A stretch of DNA of 64,000 nt from Sphingomicrobium clamense (GTDB taxonomy: Bacteria; Pseudomonadota; Alphaproteobacteria; Sphingomonadales; Sphingomonadaceae). The notes under the pieces are model-generated. The model was given only the letters and a program-made list of their open reading frames with translations, ran no database searches and was not told the origin of the DNA. The position numbers were made by a program, and so were the translations under genes. The stretch is from NCBI RefSeq assembly GCF_019264355.1, contig NZ_JAHVAH010000001.1:542001-606000 (forward strand), written 5' to 3'. Shown here piece by piece: positions 52,848 to 61,124 of the stretch; positions within the stretch are counted from its first letter, which is position 1, and every line of letters starts with the position of its first letter.

Positions 52848-53240
52848 CTAGTTCAGTGCCCCGATGATCGCACCGAACAAGGTGAATGCGACCGTCGCGT
52901 AGCCTGCGTTGATGGCCCACAGTCCGAAGGGACGGTCTTCGAACAAGTCGTTGATGCCCATGAACGCGCCGACCCAGAACAGCCCGGCGGCAAAGCCGTA
53001 CATCGCGCCGTGCTGGAGCGAGACTTCGGGGCCCAGGAACATCGCGAAGACGGCGGCGGCGAACAGGCTGAGGATGAAAGCGAGGCCAAAGACCTTGGCC
53101 TTGTTCATCGCAGCAGCTTTCTCCTCGGTCATGCCGGTATGTGCCATCCACGCTTTGCCGAACAGCGGACCGTACCAGAGCCCGCCAAGGACGAATGCGG
53201 AGACGGCGGCGAGGCCGACTGCGAGCCAGTTGAGTTCCAT
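52848..53240 (-). CDS. DUF1761 membrane protein
   Basis: 130 residues with four membrane helices. The opening LAAVSAFVLGGLWYGPLFGKAW is the hallmark DUF1761 segment (LGxxWY.PxxFGKxW), and GINDLFEDRP is a conserved loop. The function is unknown. The gene lies 24 nt after the TetR gene in the same direction and is likely its target. Confidence 0.9.
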   Translation of the reverse strand: MELNWLAVGLAAVSAFVLGGLWYGPLFGKAWMAHTGMTEEKAAAMNKAKVFGLAFILSLFAAAVFAMFLGPEVSLQHGAMYGFAAGLFWVGAFMGINDLFEDRPFGLWAINAGYATVAFTLFGAIIGALN

Positions 53241-53264
53241 TTTTACCCTCCCTGTTGCGGGGCG

Positions 53265-53873
53265 TCAGGCAGCCTGCCTTTGCCCCATGAGCATGTCGAA
53301 ATGGGTACGCAGTACGGCGACGCTTCGGTCGAACAGGCCGATGTCGCGATGGGTGCGGGCCTGCATGATCCCGCCCTCCATGATGGTGAGCACGAATTCG
53401 GCGAGCGCCTGCTTGTCGGTGTCTTCAGGCAGCCTTTCGGAGGCGCCATCGAGACAGGCTTTCACCGCGCCGACCCAATTCGAGAAATTCCTGGCGATCA
53501 GTTCGCGCACGCGGGGGTCGGGCTCGCTGATCTCGAGCGCGAGATTGCCGATCGGGCAGCCGTGCGCATAGTCGCTGGTAAGCAGCATGACGCGATAGCC
53601 GTTGAGCAAGGCGAAGATCCGTTCGATCGGATCGTCCACCTCTGCCCAGGCATAGGCGAGCAGATTTTCTTCGATCCCGTCGCGATACCATTCGAGCACG
53701 GCGACCAGCAGGTCCTGCTTGCCCGGGAAAAAATGGTAAAGACTGCCGGAGTGGACCTGCGTGCGGCTCAGGATGTCCGCGATGCTGGTCGAGTTAAAGC
53801 CCTTTTCCCAGAACAGGTCGCGGGCGGCCTCGACGATCTTGGTGCGTGTGTCGCGGTTGCGGGGCTCGGTCAT
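53265..53873 (-). CDS. TetR/AcrR-family transcriptional regulator
   Basis: 202 residues. The N-terminal DNA-binding domain includes RTKIVEAARDLFWEKGF and the helix-turn-helix SIADILSRTQVHSGSLYHFF with the YHFFPGK end. The C-terminal ligand-binding half contains DYAHGCPIGNLALE, typical of the YxaF/NemR-like TetR group. A 16-bp palindrome 20 bp upstream of the start suggests autoregulation and control of the downstream DUF1761 gene. Confidence 0.93.
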   Translation of the reverse strand: MTEPRNRDTRTKIVEAARDLFWEKGFNSTSIADILSRTQVHSGSLYHFFPGKQDLLVAVLEWYRDGIEENLLAYAWAEVDDPIERIFALLNGYRVMLLTSDYAHGCPIGNLALEISEPDPRVRELIARNFSNWVGAVKACLDGASERLPEDTDKQALAEFVLTIMEGGIMQARTHRDIGLFDRSVAVLRTHFDMLMGQRQAA

Positions 53874-53892
53874 GAGCCCCGCTTAGCGCAGC

Positions 53893-53908
53893 TTGAATGA
53901 TCATTCAA
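53893..53908. promoter_or_regulatory. TetR operator palindrome
   Basis: TTGAATGATCATTCAA is a perfect 16-bp palindrome between the TetR start (53873) and the upstream gene's stop (53910). The TGA-TCA core with ATT flanks is typical of TetR-family sites. It would overlap the promoter of the TetR-DUF1761 transcript. Confidence 0.75.
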
Positions 53909-53909
53909 C

Positions 53910-54353
53910 TCAGGTGAGGACGCCGTTAGCGCGCTGCTTTCGCGCGTAGACGAACAGGGCAATGGTGATGCCGACCACGACCAGCGGCATGACGGTAAAA
54001 ATTCCGCCAGTCAGTTCCTCAGGTTTGTCGGCAAAGATCAGGTCGTATCCGATCCCCACGATCGCCCCTAACGCGGAGATGCCGAACGCCGTGACGGCAT
54101 GGCGTTGGCGGAGCAAAAGCAGGATGGACCCCAATATCCCACCCCAGACGCCAAGCGCCCAGCCGATGTCGGCAAGAAGCGGCGCGCTTTCCATGTATGC
54201 GATCGTTTCTTCGACCGGTAGCGGGAGAGCCGAAAGATAGGCCTCGTTGTGCGTCCGGGTCATGACATAGTCGAAGCCACCATAGCTGTTCCAGAGCAAC
54301 GAAATGATCCCGACGGCCCAGAGATGGCCCGGTGTCTGCTGGTTAGTAGTCAT
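53910..54353 (-). CDS. Four-helix membrane protein, paralogue 1 of 3
   Basis: 147 residues with four predicted helices. It opens with polar residues then GHLWAVGIISLLWNSYGGFDYVMTR (key part HLWAVGIISLLWNSYG), has DIGWALGVWGGILGSILLLLRQRHAVTAF-like central helices and ends with the motif YARKQRANGVL. The same scheme is shared by the two upstream genes, so this is a tandem triplicate. The function is unknown. Its stop touches the TetR operator. Confidence 0.8.
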   Translation of the reverse strand: MTTNQQTPGHLWAVGIISLLWNSYGGFDYVMTRTHNEAYLSALPLPVEETIAYMESAPLLADIGWALGVWGGILGSILLLLRQRHAVTAFGISALGAIVGIGYDLIFADKPEELTGGIFTVMPLVVVGITIALFVYARKQRANGVLT

Positions 54354-54368
54354 TGATATGGCTTCCTC

Positions 54369-54818
54369 TTACTGCAGTACGCCGTTGGCTTTCTGCTTTC
54401 GCGCATAGGCGAAGAGCGCGATGGCGATGAATACCACACCGACCATGATCGGGTCGATGCCCGACCCGCCAAGCTCTTCGGGTCGATCGGCCGAGCCGAG
54501 CATGCCCATGACCAACCCGCCGACGGCGCCGATCAGTGACAGCGCGAGCGTGGCGACCGCATTGGCGTTGCGCATCAGCAGCAGGATCGCGCCGACGACC
54601 CCACCCCAGACGCCGATGGCCCAGAAGAAGTGCGTGATCAGCGGTGCCCGTTCGACCCAGTCGAACACGATCTGCGGGTCGACACCCGGCATCATCGTTT
54701 CGATCCATCCGGCAACGCGGAACTGGGTCATCGTGTAATCGAGCGCGCCAAAGCTGTTCCACAAGAGCGCGAGGATGCCGACGATCCACAGATGGGTCGG
54801 CGTTTTCTGCATGGTCAT
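54369..54818 (-). CDS. Four-helix membrane protein, paralogue 2 of 3
   Basis: 149 residues; the ATG at 54818 has GGAGG 8 nt upstream. THLWIVGILALLWNSFGALDY at the N-terminus, the WAIGVWGGVVGAILLLMR helix and the terminal YARKQKANGVLQ match paralogues 1 and 3. The gap to paralogue 1 is 15 nt, holding that gene's ribosome site, so all three are probably co-transcribed. Asp-rich extracytoplasmic loops differ most between copies. Confidence 0.82.
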   Translation of the reverse strand: MTMQKTPTHLWIVGILALLWNSFGALDYTMTQFRVAGWIETMMPGVDPQIVFDWVERAPLITHFFWAIGVWGGVVGAILLLMRNANAVATLALSLIGAVGGLVMGMLGSADRPEELGGSGIDPIMVGVVFIAIALFAYARKQKANGVLQ

Positions 54819-54830
54819 CCGACAGCCCTC

Positions 54831-55271
54831 CTAGCTCAAGACGCCCATGGCGGTCATGCGGCGCGCATAATACCAGAGCAGCGCGAGCTGCACGCCGATG
54901 AAGATCGAGAAGATCATGGATCCGGGCGTGGCGAGTTCGGCAGGTGGGGGATTGGTCCCGAAGCTGTGCACAGCTGCGACAAGGTAGGCGATGGTGCTGA
55001 CCGCGAAGGCCGTGACGGCCGAGGATTTGCGCATCAGGAGGAGGACGCAGCCGATGACCGCAGCCCAGACCGAGACCGGCCAGGCGATCTCCATCCAGAT
55101 GGGAAAACTGTCGTACCAAGCGAGCATGTCTTCGGTCAGCTGCGCCATGTAGATGTCGACCTTGAAGCGCATCATGAGATAGTCGAGCGCCCCCATCGCG
55201 TTGAACAACAATGCGAGAATGCCGATAATCCAGAGATGCGTGGGTGCCTTTGTGGCAGGTGCGGTGGCCAT
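54831..55271 (-). CDS. Four-helix membrane protein, paralogue 3 of 3
   Basis: 146 residues from the ATG at 55271, chosen because AGGGGG lies 8 nt upstream; an ATG 6 nt earlier is too close. THLWIIGILALLFNAMGALDY, the WPVSVWAAVIGCVLLLMRKS helix and the terminal YARRMTAMGVLS align with the other two. It is the first gene of the tandem set, divergent from the amidohydrolase gene across a 134-bp gap that shows no other gene. Confidence 0.82.
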   Translation of the reverse strand: MATAPATKAPTHLWIIGILALLFNAMGALDYLMMRFKVDIYMAQLTEDMLAWYDSFPIWMEIAWPVSVWAAVIGCVLLLMRKSSAVTAFAVSTIAYLVAAVHSFGTNPPPAELATPGSMIFSIFIGVQLALLWYYARRMTAMGVLS

Positions 55272-55405
55272 GAACATTTCCCCCTAGCAATGTTTCGGTG
55301 CCGACATGAGGCGCGCGTCCGTAGCGACTGTCAAGGTCACTTCGTCGAACGATCCTTTCCGACTTGCCCCGCGCTGCTAGGGTGGCGACTCGAAGGGAGG
55401 CGTCC

Positions 55406-56860
55406 ATGAACCACGATCTCGACCCGGAGGGCCGGCGGCTGCCGGTAAGACTGGGCGGCGTTTCCAACGGCGAATTCAACCCGCTCCCCAAGAGGCCCAA
55501 GCAACGCGCCATCGACCATGTGGCGCACGAGACCGCGAGCCTGCACGCGCGCAAGCTTGGAATCGGGCGGCGCGCCTTCATGACCTCGACGATGGGCGTG
55601 GCGGCGGTTCTGTCGGCGTGCAATGCCGCCAATCCGAAGGCGGGCGGACGCTATGCGCTCGAGAAAGACGCGAGCCTAGATGATGCCGCGGCGAACGCCA
55701 CGCTGGCCGGGGACGAGTTCATCTTCGACGTGCAGCTTCACTGCGTCGATCCGTCGATGGCGTGGGCCGACGGACCTGATGGCGCGGTGTGGCTCGGCGC
55801 CCTTCGCAACGTGTTTTCGCAGCGCGAGAAATGCGCCGAAGACAGTTTCGACTGCTATTCCGCGCAGACGCTGGCGAAAGAAGTCTTCCTCGACAGCGAC
55901 ACCGATGCGGGGGTGATTTCGGCGCTGTGGGGCACGGACGAGACCAGTCCGACCCCGACCGCCTATGCCGCCGAAGCGGCGGAAGTGATCGAGGCGATGG
56001 ACGGCGACCGTCATCGCTGCCTTATCCACGGCGGCGTATTGGCCAACGAGCCCGGCGAGATCGAGGCAATGGAGGAGAAGGCGAAGACGCACGGCGTCGC
56101 GGCGTGGAAACTCTATCCGCAATATAGCGTGACAAAACCGGGCTATTTCCTCGACGAACCCGGCCCCGCCGAGGCGTTCTTCGACAAGGCGCGGTCGCTG
56201 GGCGTGAAGACGGTCGCGGTGCACAAGGGAATTAGCCTGTTTCAGCAGGATCCGGCGCTTTCATCGCCAAAGGACATGGGTCCGGCAGCGCGCGCGAACC
56301 CTGACTTCACCTTCCTGACCTATCACTCGGGTTATCAGCCCGGGCTGGCCGAGGGACCTTACGACCCCGACAATCCGCGCGGGGTCGATCGGCTGATCAA
56401 GTCGTTCCTCGACGCGGGGTTTGAACGCAACCAGGGCAATCTTTATGCCGAGATGGGCGCGGTATGGAAGCTCGTGATGGGCAGCCCCGAGCAGGCCGCA
56501 CATTATCTTGGAAAGCTGCTCAAATATATGGGTGAGGAGCGGATCATCTGGGGCACCGACAGCCTCTGGTTCGGCAGCCCGCAAGACCAGATCCAGGCGC
56601 TGCGCAGCTTCGAGATCAGCGAAGAATATCAGGAGCGATACGGCTATCCCGCGATCACTGCCGATATGAAGCGTCGTATCTTCGGCCTCAACGCGGCAGC
56701 GGTGTACGGGCTCGATGTCGAAGCGATGAAGACCGGGCGGTTCGACACGACGCGTGATGCCTATACCGAGGCTCGCAATCCGAGTTTCCGGAGCTATGGG
56801 CCGACCGATCGGCGTGGCTTCCTGGCGCTTCATGCCGACAGGCCGGGCGCTCCGGGCTAG
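55406..56860 (+). CDS. Tat-exported amidohydrolase-family protein
   Basis: 484 residues from the ATG at 55406 (GGGAGG 5 nt upstream). A polar N-terminal region of about 54 residues precedes a twin-arginine signal (GRRAFMTSTMGVAAVLSAC, RR at 55-56). Cys72 in LSAC could be lipidated. The catalytic region is an amidohydrolase_2-type barrel: FDVQLHCVDP, AWKLYPQYS, VAVHKGISL, FTFLTYHSGY and IIWGTDSLWF. It hydrolyses an unknown substrate in the periplasm. The signal placed well inside the protein is, as I recall, usual for this family. Confidence 0.75.
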   Translation: MNHDLDPEGRRLPVRLGGVSNGEFNPLPKRPKQRAIDHVAHETASLHARKLGIGRRAFMTSTMGVAAVLSACNAANPKAGGRYALEKDASLDDAAANATLAGDEFIFDVQLHCVDPSMAWADGPDGAVWLGALRNVFSQREKCAEDSFDCYSAQTLAKEVFLDSDTDAGVISALWGTDETSPTPTAYAAEAAEVIEAMDGDRHRCLIHGGVLANEPGEIEAMEEKAKTHGVAAWKLYPQYSVTKPGYFLDEPGPAEAFFDKARSLGVKTVAVHKGISLFQQDPALSSPKDMGPAARANPDFTFLTYHSGYQPGLAEGPYDPDNPRGVDRLIKSFLDAGFERNQGNLYAEMGAVWKLVMGSPEQAAHYLGKLLKYMGEERIIWGTDSLWFGSPQDQIQALRSFEISEEYQERYGYPAITADMKRRIFGLNAAAVYGLDVEAMKTGRFDTTRDAYTEARNPSFRSYGPTDRRGFLALHADRPGAPG

Positions 56861-56893
56861 GCAACGCGGTCGCTTTCTGCGAGTTGGAGGATC

Positions 56894-57493
56894 ATGACGA
56901 ACAAGCTTTTCATTTCCGCCGCTGCGCTCGCGCTGGTCGCCTGCGCCCGTACCGAACCCATTCCCGACGATGCGCTCGACAATGTCGAGCCGCCTGCGCC
57001 CGTTGCGCTTGATGAGGACGATGCCGCCACGGCGCCGCAGCTCACGCCCGGCATGCGCTGGGAGATCGACGAGGCGGCCAATGCCGCGCTCTACGGCGCC
57101 GACCGCGCGTCGCCCGCGCTCTCGATCCGCTGTGACGAGGACGAACGTGCGCTGGTCCTGACGCGCTATTTCCCGACCGTGCCCTCAGGAGCGGGGACGA
57201 TGACGCTGACCGGTGGGGGGGCTATTGCCAGCGTGCCGGTATCGGCCGAGCAGAATGAGGGGCGCCCCGGTGGCCGCCTGACCGCGACGCTTGACATGGG
57301 CGACCTGGCTAACAGCGTAGGTACGGTGTTCCGTTCAGGCGAAGTCATCAACGTCAGCGTGACCGGCGCGGAGCCCGTCGTGCTGATGGGCGGGAGCGAA
57401 GTGTCGATGATCCTCGACGCCTGCCTCGGCACGGCTGACAACAGTGTCACCGAAGAGGTTTATGACGCAGAGACCGCTGCCGACGAGGCCTAA
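56894..57493 (+). CDS. Lipoprotein, unknown function
   Basis: 199 residues. Signal peptide with lipobox ALVAC (Cys17). A Pro/Ala/Asp-rich linker follows (EPIPDDALDNVEPPAPVAL), then a beta-rich domain (SIRCDEDERALVLTRYFP, TMTLTGGG, SVPVSAEQNEG). Two cysteines in the mature part could pair. It follows the amidohydrolase gene by 33 nt. Its stop overlaps the convergent DUF389 gene by 4 nt. Confidence 0.7.
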   Translation: MTNKLFISAAALALVACARTEPIPDDALDNVEPPAPVALDEDDAATAPQLTPGMRWEIDEAANAALYGADRASPALSIRCDEDERALVLTRYFPTVPSGAGTMTLTGGGAIASVPVSAEQNEGRPGGRLTATLDMGDLANSVGTVFRSGEVINVSVTGAEPVVLMGGSEVSMILDACLGTADNSVTEEVYDAETAADEA

Positions 57494-59049
57494 TTCTCTG
57501 TCGCGTCGGGTGCCGCCCAGGCAAGCTCGACCGTGTCGCCAGTTCCTTCACGCCTGACGATTCCGGTCGCTCCGGCATCGCGCAGGGCGTTCGCGACGAT
57601 CGCGACCGCGTCCGTGTCTCCGGTTAGCGTGATCGGGGCTTCCACCCTTTGCTGGGCCCAGGCGGCGAGTGCGACCGACGAGGCGTCTGGCGTGCCATCT
57701 TCATTGACGGCGATGGTCGGCAGCGGACGAGCCGGCGGCACGAGCGCGAGGCTCCAGCCCGGGGTCCGCTGGGCGACACGGCGCTCGAGATCGCGATAGG
57801 CCGACAGGGTCGCGCCTTCGATCGGGCGCGCGCGTACTCGCGCCGTGCGGGCCACGCGGTCGATCGTGATCGCTTCCTTGTCGACGCCCGCGATCAACGC
57901 CAGCCGGTCGGTCAGGTCATCGATGGCGCGTTGGGTCGCCTCGGCCTGCGCGCGGGAGCGGGCAGCCGCCAGTTCGGCCTCCTCCGCAGCTCCGGCATCG
58001 ACGGGCACGCGGAATTGGTCCAGCGTCACGACGACTGGCTTGTTCAACTGCGCCGACAATTGCTCCTCGATCCGCGCTTCGGCCTCTTCGCGGAATTCGG
58101 GCGTGAAGATGGTGGCGCTGACCTGCACCGGCTCGCTGTCGAAGTCGATGACCGGCGTCTCGACACGCGCGCGGTCGCCGAATTCCTTGTTGAGCGACTG
58201 CGTGGCGAGCCGTTGGGTGAAGGCCTCGTCGCGGATCTGGCTGAGGGTCAGGTAGAGCGGGATCGAAAGCAGGAAGAGCGCGAACAGGATGACCACCGAC
58301 TGGAGCAGCGTGTGCTGCTTCGACAGCTGGGTGCTGAACCCGTAAAGCCTCGCCATCGCGGCCGATGTCGCGGCGATGGTGATCAGGTTGGTGATGAACA
58401 GCATCAGCGCTCCGCCGAAGACCGCCCAATTGAGCGTCGCAAGACCGAAGCCGACCACGGCCAGTGGGGGCATCAAGGCGACGGCGATCGCCACGCCGAC
58501 GATCGTGCCCTGCCGCCCGCGGATCATCGCGAAAGCACCTGCAAGGCCGGAGAAGAAGGCGACGCCGAGATCGAGCAGGTTGGGCCGCGTCCGCGCCGCA
58601 ATCTCGCTCGTGATGGTCTGGATCGGGCTCATCCACGTGATGACTGCGGCGATGAAAATCGCGGTGACGACGCCGACGAACAGGCATTTCGAACTGTCGC
58701 GTAGCCAGCGCACGTCCCAGCTCGCGAGCGCGAATCCTGCGCCGATGATCGGGCCCATGAGCGGTGACAAGAGCATGGCCCCGATGACGACGGCAGGCGA
58801 CGAGAGGATCAGGCCGAGGCAGGCGATGCCCGCTGACATGGAGATCATGAAGAGATAGCGGCCGTCGAGCCCGCCTTCGTCCTTGACGCGGCGGATCGCT
58901 TCGTACTGGTCGACCGTCTTGACGAAATTGCGCCGCCACCATTGGCGGAGGCTGGCGAGGATACGCAGTCGCTCGCGCTGGCGAATGCGTTGTTCTTCGG
59001 CCTTGCGGGCCGACTCGGCGTCTTCGTCGAGCGTCACGGTGTCGTTCAT
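57490..59049 (-). CDS. DUF389-family membrane protein
   Basis: 519 residues from the ATG at 59049. A basic, helical N-terminus precedes the DUF389 core of about six helices: SAGIACLGLILSSPAVVIGAMLLSPLMGPI (key part VIGAMLLSPLMGPIIG), IRGRQGTIVGVAIAVALMPP and TNLITIAATSAAM. The C-terminal 190 residues are a soluble periplasmic or cytoplasmic domain. The family has been linked to TIGR00341-type transport, but the substrate is unknown. It follows the autotransporter gene after a terminator. Confidence 0.85.
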   Translation of the reverse strand: MNDTVTLDEDAESARKAEEQRIRQRERLRILASLRQWWRRNFVKTVDQYEAIRRVKDEGGLDGRYLFMISMSAGIACLGLILSSPAVVIGAMLLSPLMGPIIGAGFALASWDVRWLRDSSKCLFVGVVTAIFIAAVITWMSPIQTITSEIAARTRPNLLDLGVAFFSGLAGAFAMIRGRQGTIVGVAIAVALMPPLAVVGFGLATLNWAVFGGALMLFITNLITIAATSAAMARLYGFSTQLSKQHTLLQSVVILFALFLLSIPLYLTLSQIRDEAFTQRLATQSLNKEFGDRARVETPVIDFDSEPVQVSATIFTPEFREEAEARIEEQLSAQLNKPVVVTLDQFRVPVDAGAAEEAELAAARSRAQAEATQRAIDDLTDRLALIAGVDKEAITIDRVARTARVRARPIEGATLSAYRDLERRVAQRTPGWSLALVPPARPLPTIAVNEDGTPDASSVALAAWAQQRVEAPITLTGDTDAVAIVANALRDAGATGIVRREGTGDTVELAWAAPDATEN

Positions 59050-59080
59050 GCGCGCATCTTGTCGTTTCGCCGACAAAAGG

Positions 59081-59109
59081 AAAGGGGCGATGCGTCGCCG
59101 CACCGCCCC
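59081..59109 (-). terminator. Probable intrinsic terminator after the autotransporter gene
   Basis: GGGGCG (59084-59089) pairs with CGCCCC (59104-59109), with a GCG/CGC inner pair. On the leftward strand it is followed by TTTCCTTTT. It lies 27 nt beyond the autotransporter stop and 35 nt before the DUF389 start. Confidence 0.6.
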
Positions 59110-59136
59110 TCCTGCCCCCGCATGTGGGGTGACGGA

Positions 59137-61005
59137 TTAGAAGCCGACGTTGAGCGAAACGCTCGCGCCGGTTTCGTTGCCGTCATCCTTTTCGAAGGTC
59201 ATCGACACGGCAGTGTCGAGACGCACGCTCGAGAAGAGCTGTGCCGAGAAGCCACCGGAAAGGCGACCGTAGAGGCCATCATCTTCTTCGCCGAGGTTCC
59301 AGCTATTGACGATGCCCGGGCTCGTGGTCTGCGAGAAGCGGTACATGCGCATGCTGTCGCCCATGTTCTTCTCGAACGCGAAGCGCGCGTGCGGACGGAC
59401 CTGGATGCCCCAATTGTCAAAGTCGCCGCGCATGTCGATGCCAAGCGAGCCGCGGCCCGAGGAGAAATCGATCGGGTCGACGTTAAGGTTGAGTGCCGCA
59501 TCGCCGCTTTCGGTGTAGCCGTCGAGATCGACCTTGGCATAGTCGTAGGCGATGCTCGGCCCGACCCGGAAGATGCCTGCATTGAGCAGGTAGCCGATCT
59601 TGCCGCCGTAGACGAAGTGGTCGCCGTCAAACTCTGCCGAACGCGAGAGTGCGTCGATGTTGCGCACGCCTGCGCGCTCGATCTCGTGATCGTCCCAGCC
59701 TGCGCCGACATAACCCTGAAGGTAGATCGGGCCGAGCGCGTAGGCCGCGTAGCCGCCGACTTCGATGCTGGTCGCTTCGCCCTCGGCAGTGCGGTTACCA
59801 TAGTCGAACTTGGGCATTGCGTAGCGGGCCATCCCGCCGACGACGAAGTTGCCGACGCCGACCTCGACACCGCCATGGATGCCGAAGGCCGAAGTGTCGA
59901 ACGTATTCTGCCACATGGTGCCCGTGACACCGCGGCTCGAATAGTCGCCACCGGCGTAGATCTTGAAGCCCTCGGCCATGTCACCGTCGCGCGGGGCGGT
60001 GCCATCGATGCGGGCGGTCAGCGTGCGACCGAAGTGGCGCGCATTGTCCATCGCCATCATCGCATTGCCGTCGATCGTCAGCGGAGCATTGAGCTGCGCA
60101 GCGATATATTCGGCGATGACGCGGTTGGTGGCCGTCGTCGGGTGCAGCGCGTCGCCATAGATGACGTAATTGCTGCTATCGACCACGCAGGCCGTGTCGA
60201 CCACGAACAAGGGGCAGGCGAACTCGCCGATCCCGAATTCGGGGTTGGCGAGGATGTTTTCCACCACCTGGTTACCGTCGAGATAGTGAACCATCACGCC
60301 ATTCGCTGCGAAGCCCGCGAGCGTGGTCTGGATGCCTGCGTTATAGGAAGACGCGAAGGCCGAGCGGACCGCAGCAGCGTTGGCCGGATCGGGCTGGAAC
60401 GCGACTTCGGGCGCGGTCGACGTGTCGATCGCGATGTAGGAGATGTTCTGCGCTCCGGCCTGGATCAGCGTGTTGAGGCCGAACGAAGCCTGCGCAGCCG
60501 ACGTGGCACCGGCCACGGCCGCACCCGCGACGTCGCCGCCGGTCTGCTGGTAGATGCGCCCGTCATTGCCGCCCAGCGAGAGCAGGACCAGATCGTCGGA
60601 TTCAAACGTGCCGCTGACGCTCGGGAAGATCCCCGGGATCGGGAAGCCGGCGCCGCCATTGAGGAACAGGCTGTATTGGGTCGCGAAGCCCGGCAGACCC
60701 GCATTGGTGTTGCTGTTGTCGGTCAGCGCACCGCCGATCGCAAAATCGTCGAGCGAGGCGTTGAGCTCTTCGGCGAGCGTATCGGCGATCGACAGGCCGC
60801 CCGAGAAACGGCCGGTGGGATAGACGGCGGCAGCGCTCGGCGGCAGGCCGACTGTCGCATCGACGATGGCCAGCGCGTTGCCGGTATCGACCGTGCTGTC
60901 GCCGAAGGAGACGACGCGGGTGATTTCCTGCGCGCTGGCGGCCTGAGGCGCGATGAGGGCGGCGCCCGCAAGGAGGCTCGCCGAAAGAAGGCGGGTCTTG
61001 GTCAT
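59137..61005 (-). CDS. GDSL-family autotransporter esterase
   Basis: 622 residues. Signal peptide MTKTRLLSASLLAGAALIAP ends AQAASA-like at about 26. The passenger (about 27-340) has the GDSL nucleophile block VVSFGDSTVDTGN (Ser37), the SLGGND block and the catalytic YGDALHPT (Asp, His). The C-terminal 270 residues form an autotransporter barrel ending in Phe (SVSLNVGF). It resembles EstA-type outer-membrane esterases that act on lipids or esters at the cell surface. Confidence 0.93.
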   Translation of the reverse strand: MTKTRLLSASLLAGAALIAPQAASAQEITRVVSFGDSTVDTGNALAIVDATVGLPPSAAAVYPTGRFSGGLSIADTLAEELNASLDDFAIGGALTDNSNTNAGLPGFATQYSLFLNGGAGFPIPGIFPSVSGTFESDDLVLLSLGGNDGRIYQQTGGDVAGAAVAGATSAAQASFGLNTLIQAGAQNISYIAIDTSTAPEVAFQPDPANAAAVRSAFASSYNAGIQTTLAGFAANGVMVHYLDGNQVVENILANPEFGIGEFACPLFVVDTACVVDSSNYVIYGDALHPTTATNRVIAEYIAAQLNAPLTIDGNAMMAMDNARHFGRTLTARIDGTAPRDGDMAEGFKIYAGGDYSSRGVTGTMWQNTFDTSAFGIHGGVEVGVGNFVVGGMARYAMPKFDYGNRTAEGEATSIEVGGYAAYALGPIYLQGYVGAGWDDHEIERAGVRNIDALSRSAEFDGDHFVYGGKIGYLLNAGIFRVGPSIAYDYAKVDLDGYTESGDAALNLNVDPIDFSSGRGSLGIDMRGDFDNWGIQVRPHARFAFEKNMGDSMRMYRFSQTTSPGIVNSWNLGEEDDGLYGRLSGGFSAQLFSSVRLDTAVSMTFEKDDGNETGASVSLNVGF

Positions 61006-61124
61006 GAAATTTCCTCTCCATGCACGAGGGGTACGGCCCCCCAGTGAAACTGTGCACGAACTTCATGGCGCGGGCGACAAAGCAACACAAGTGTCAGTAA
61101 GGCAACAGGGGGTCGATTTTCCCG

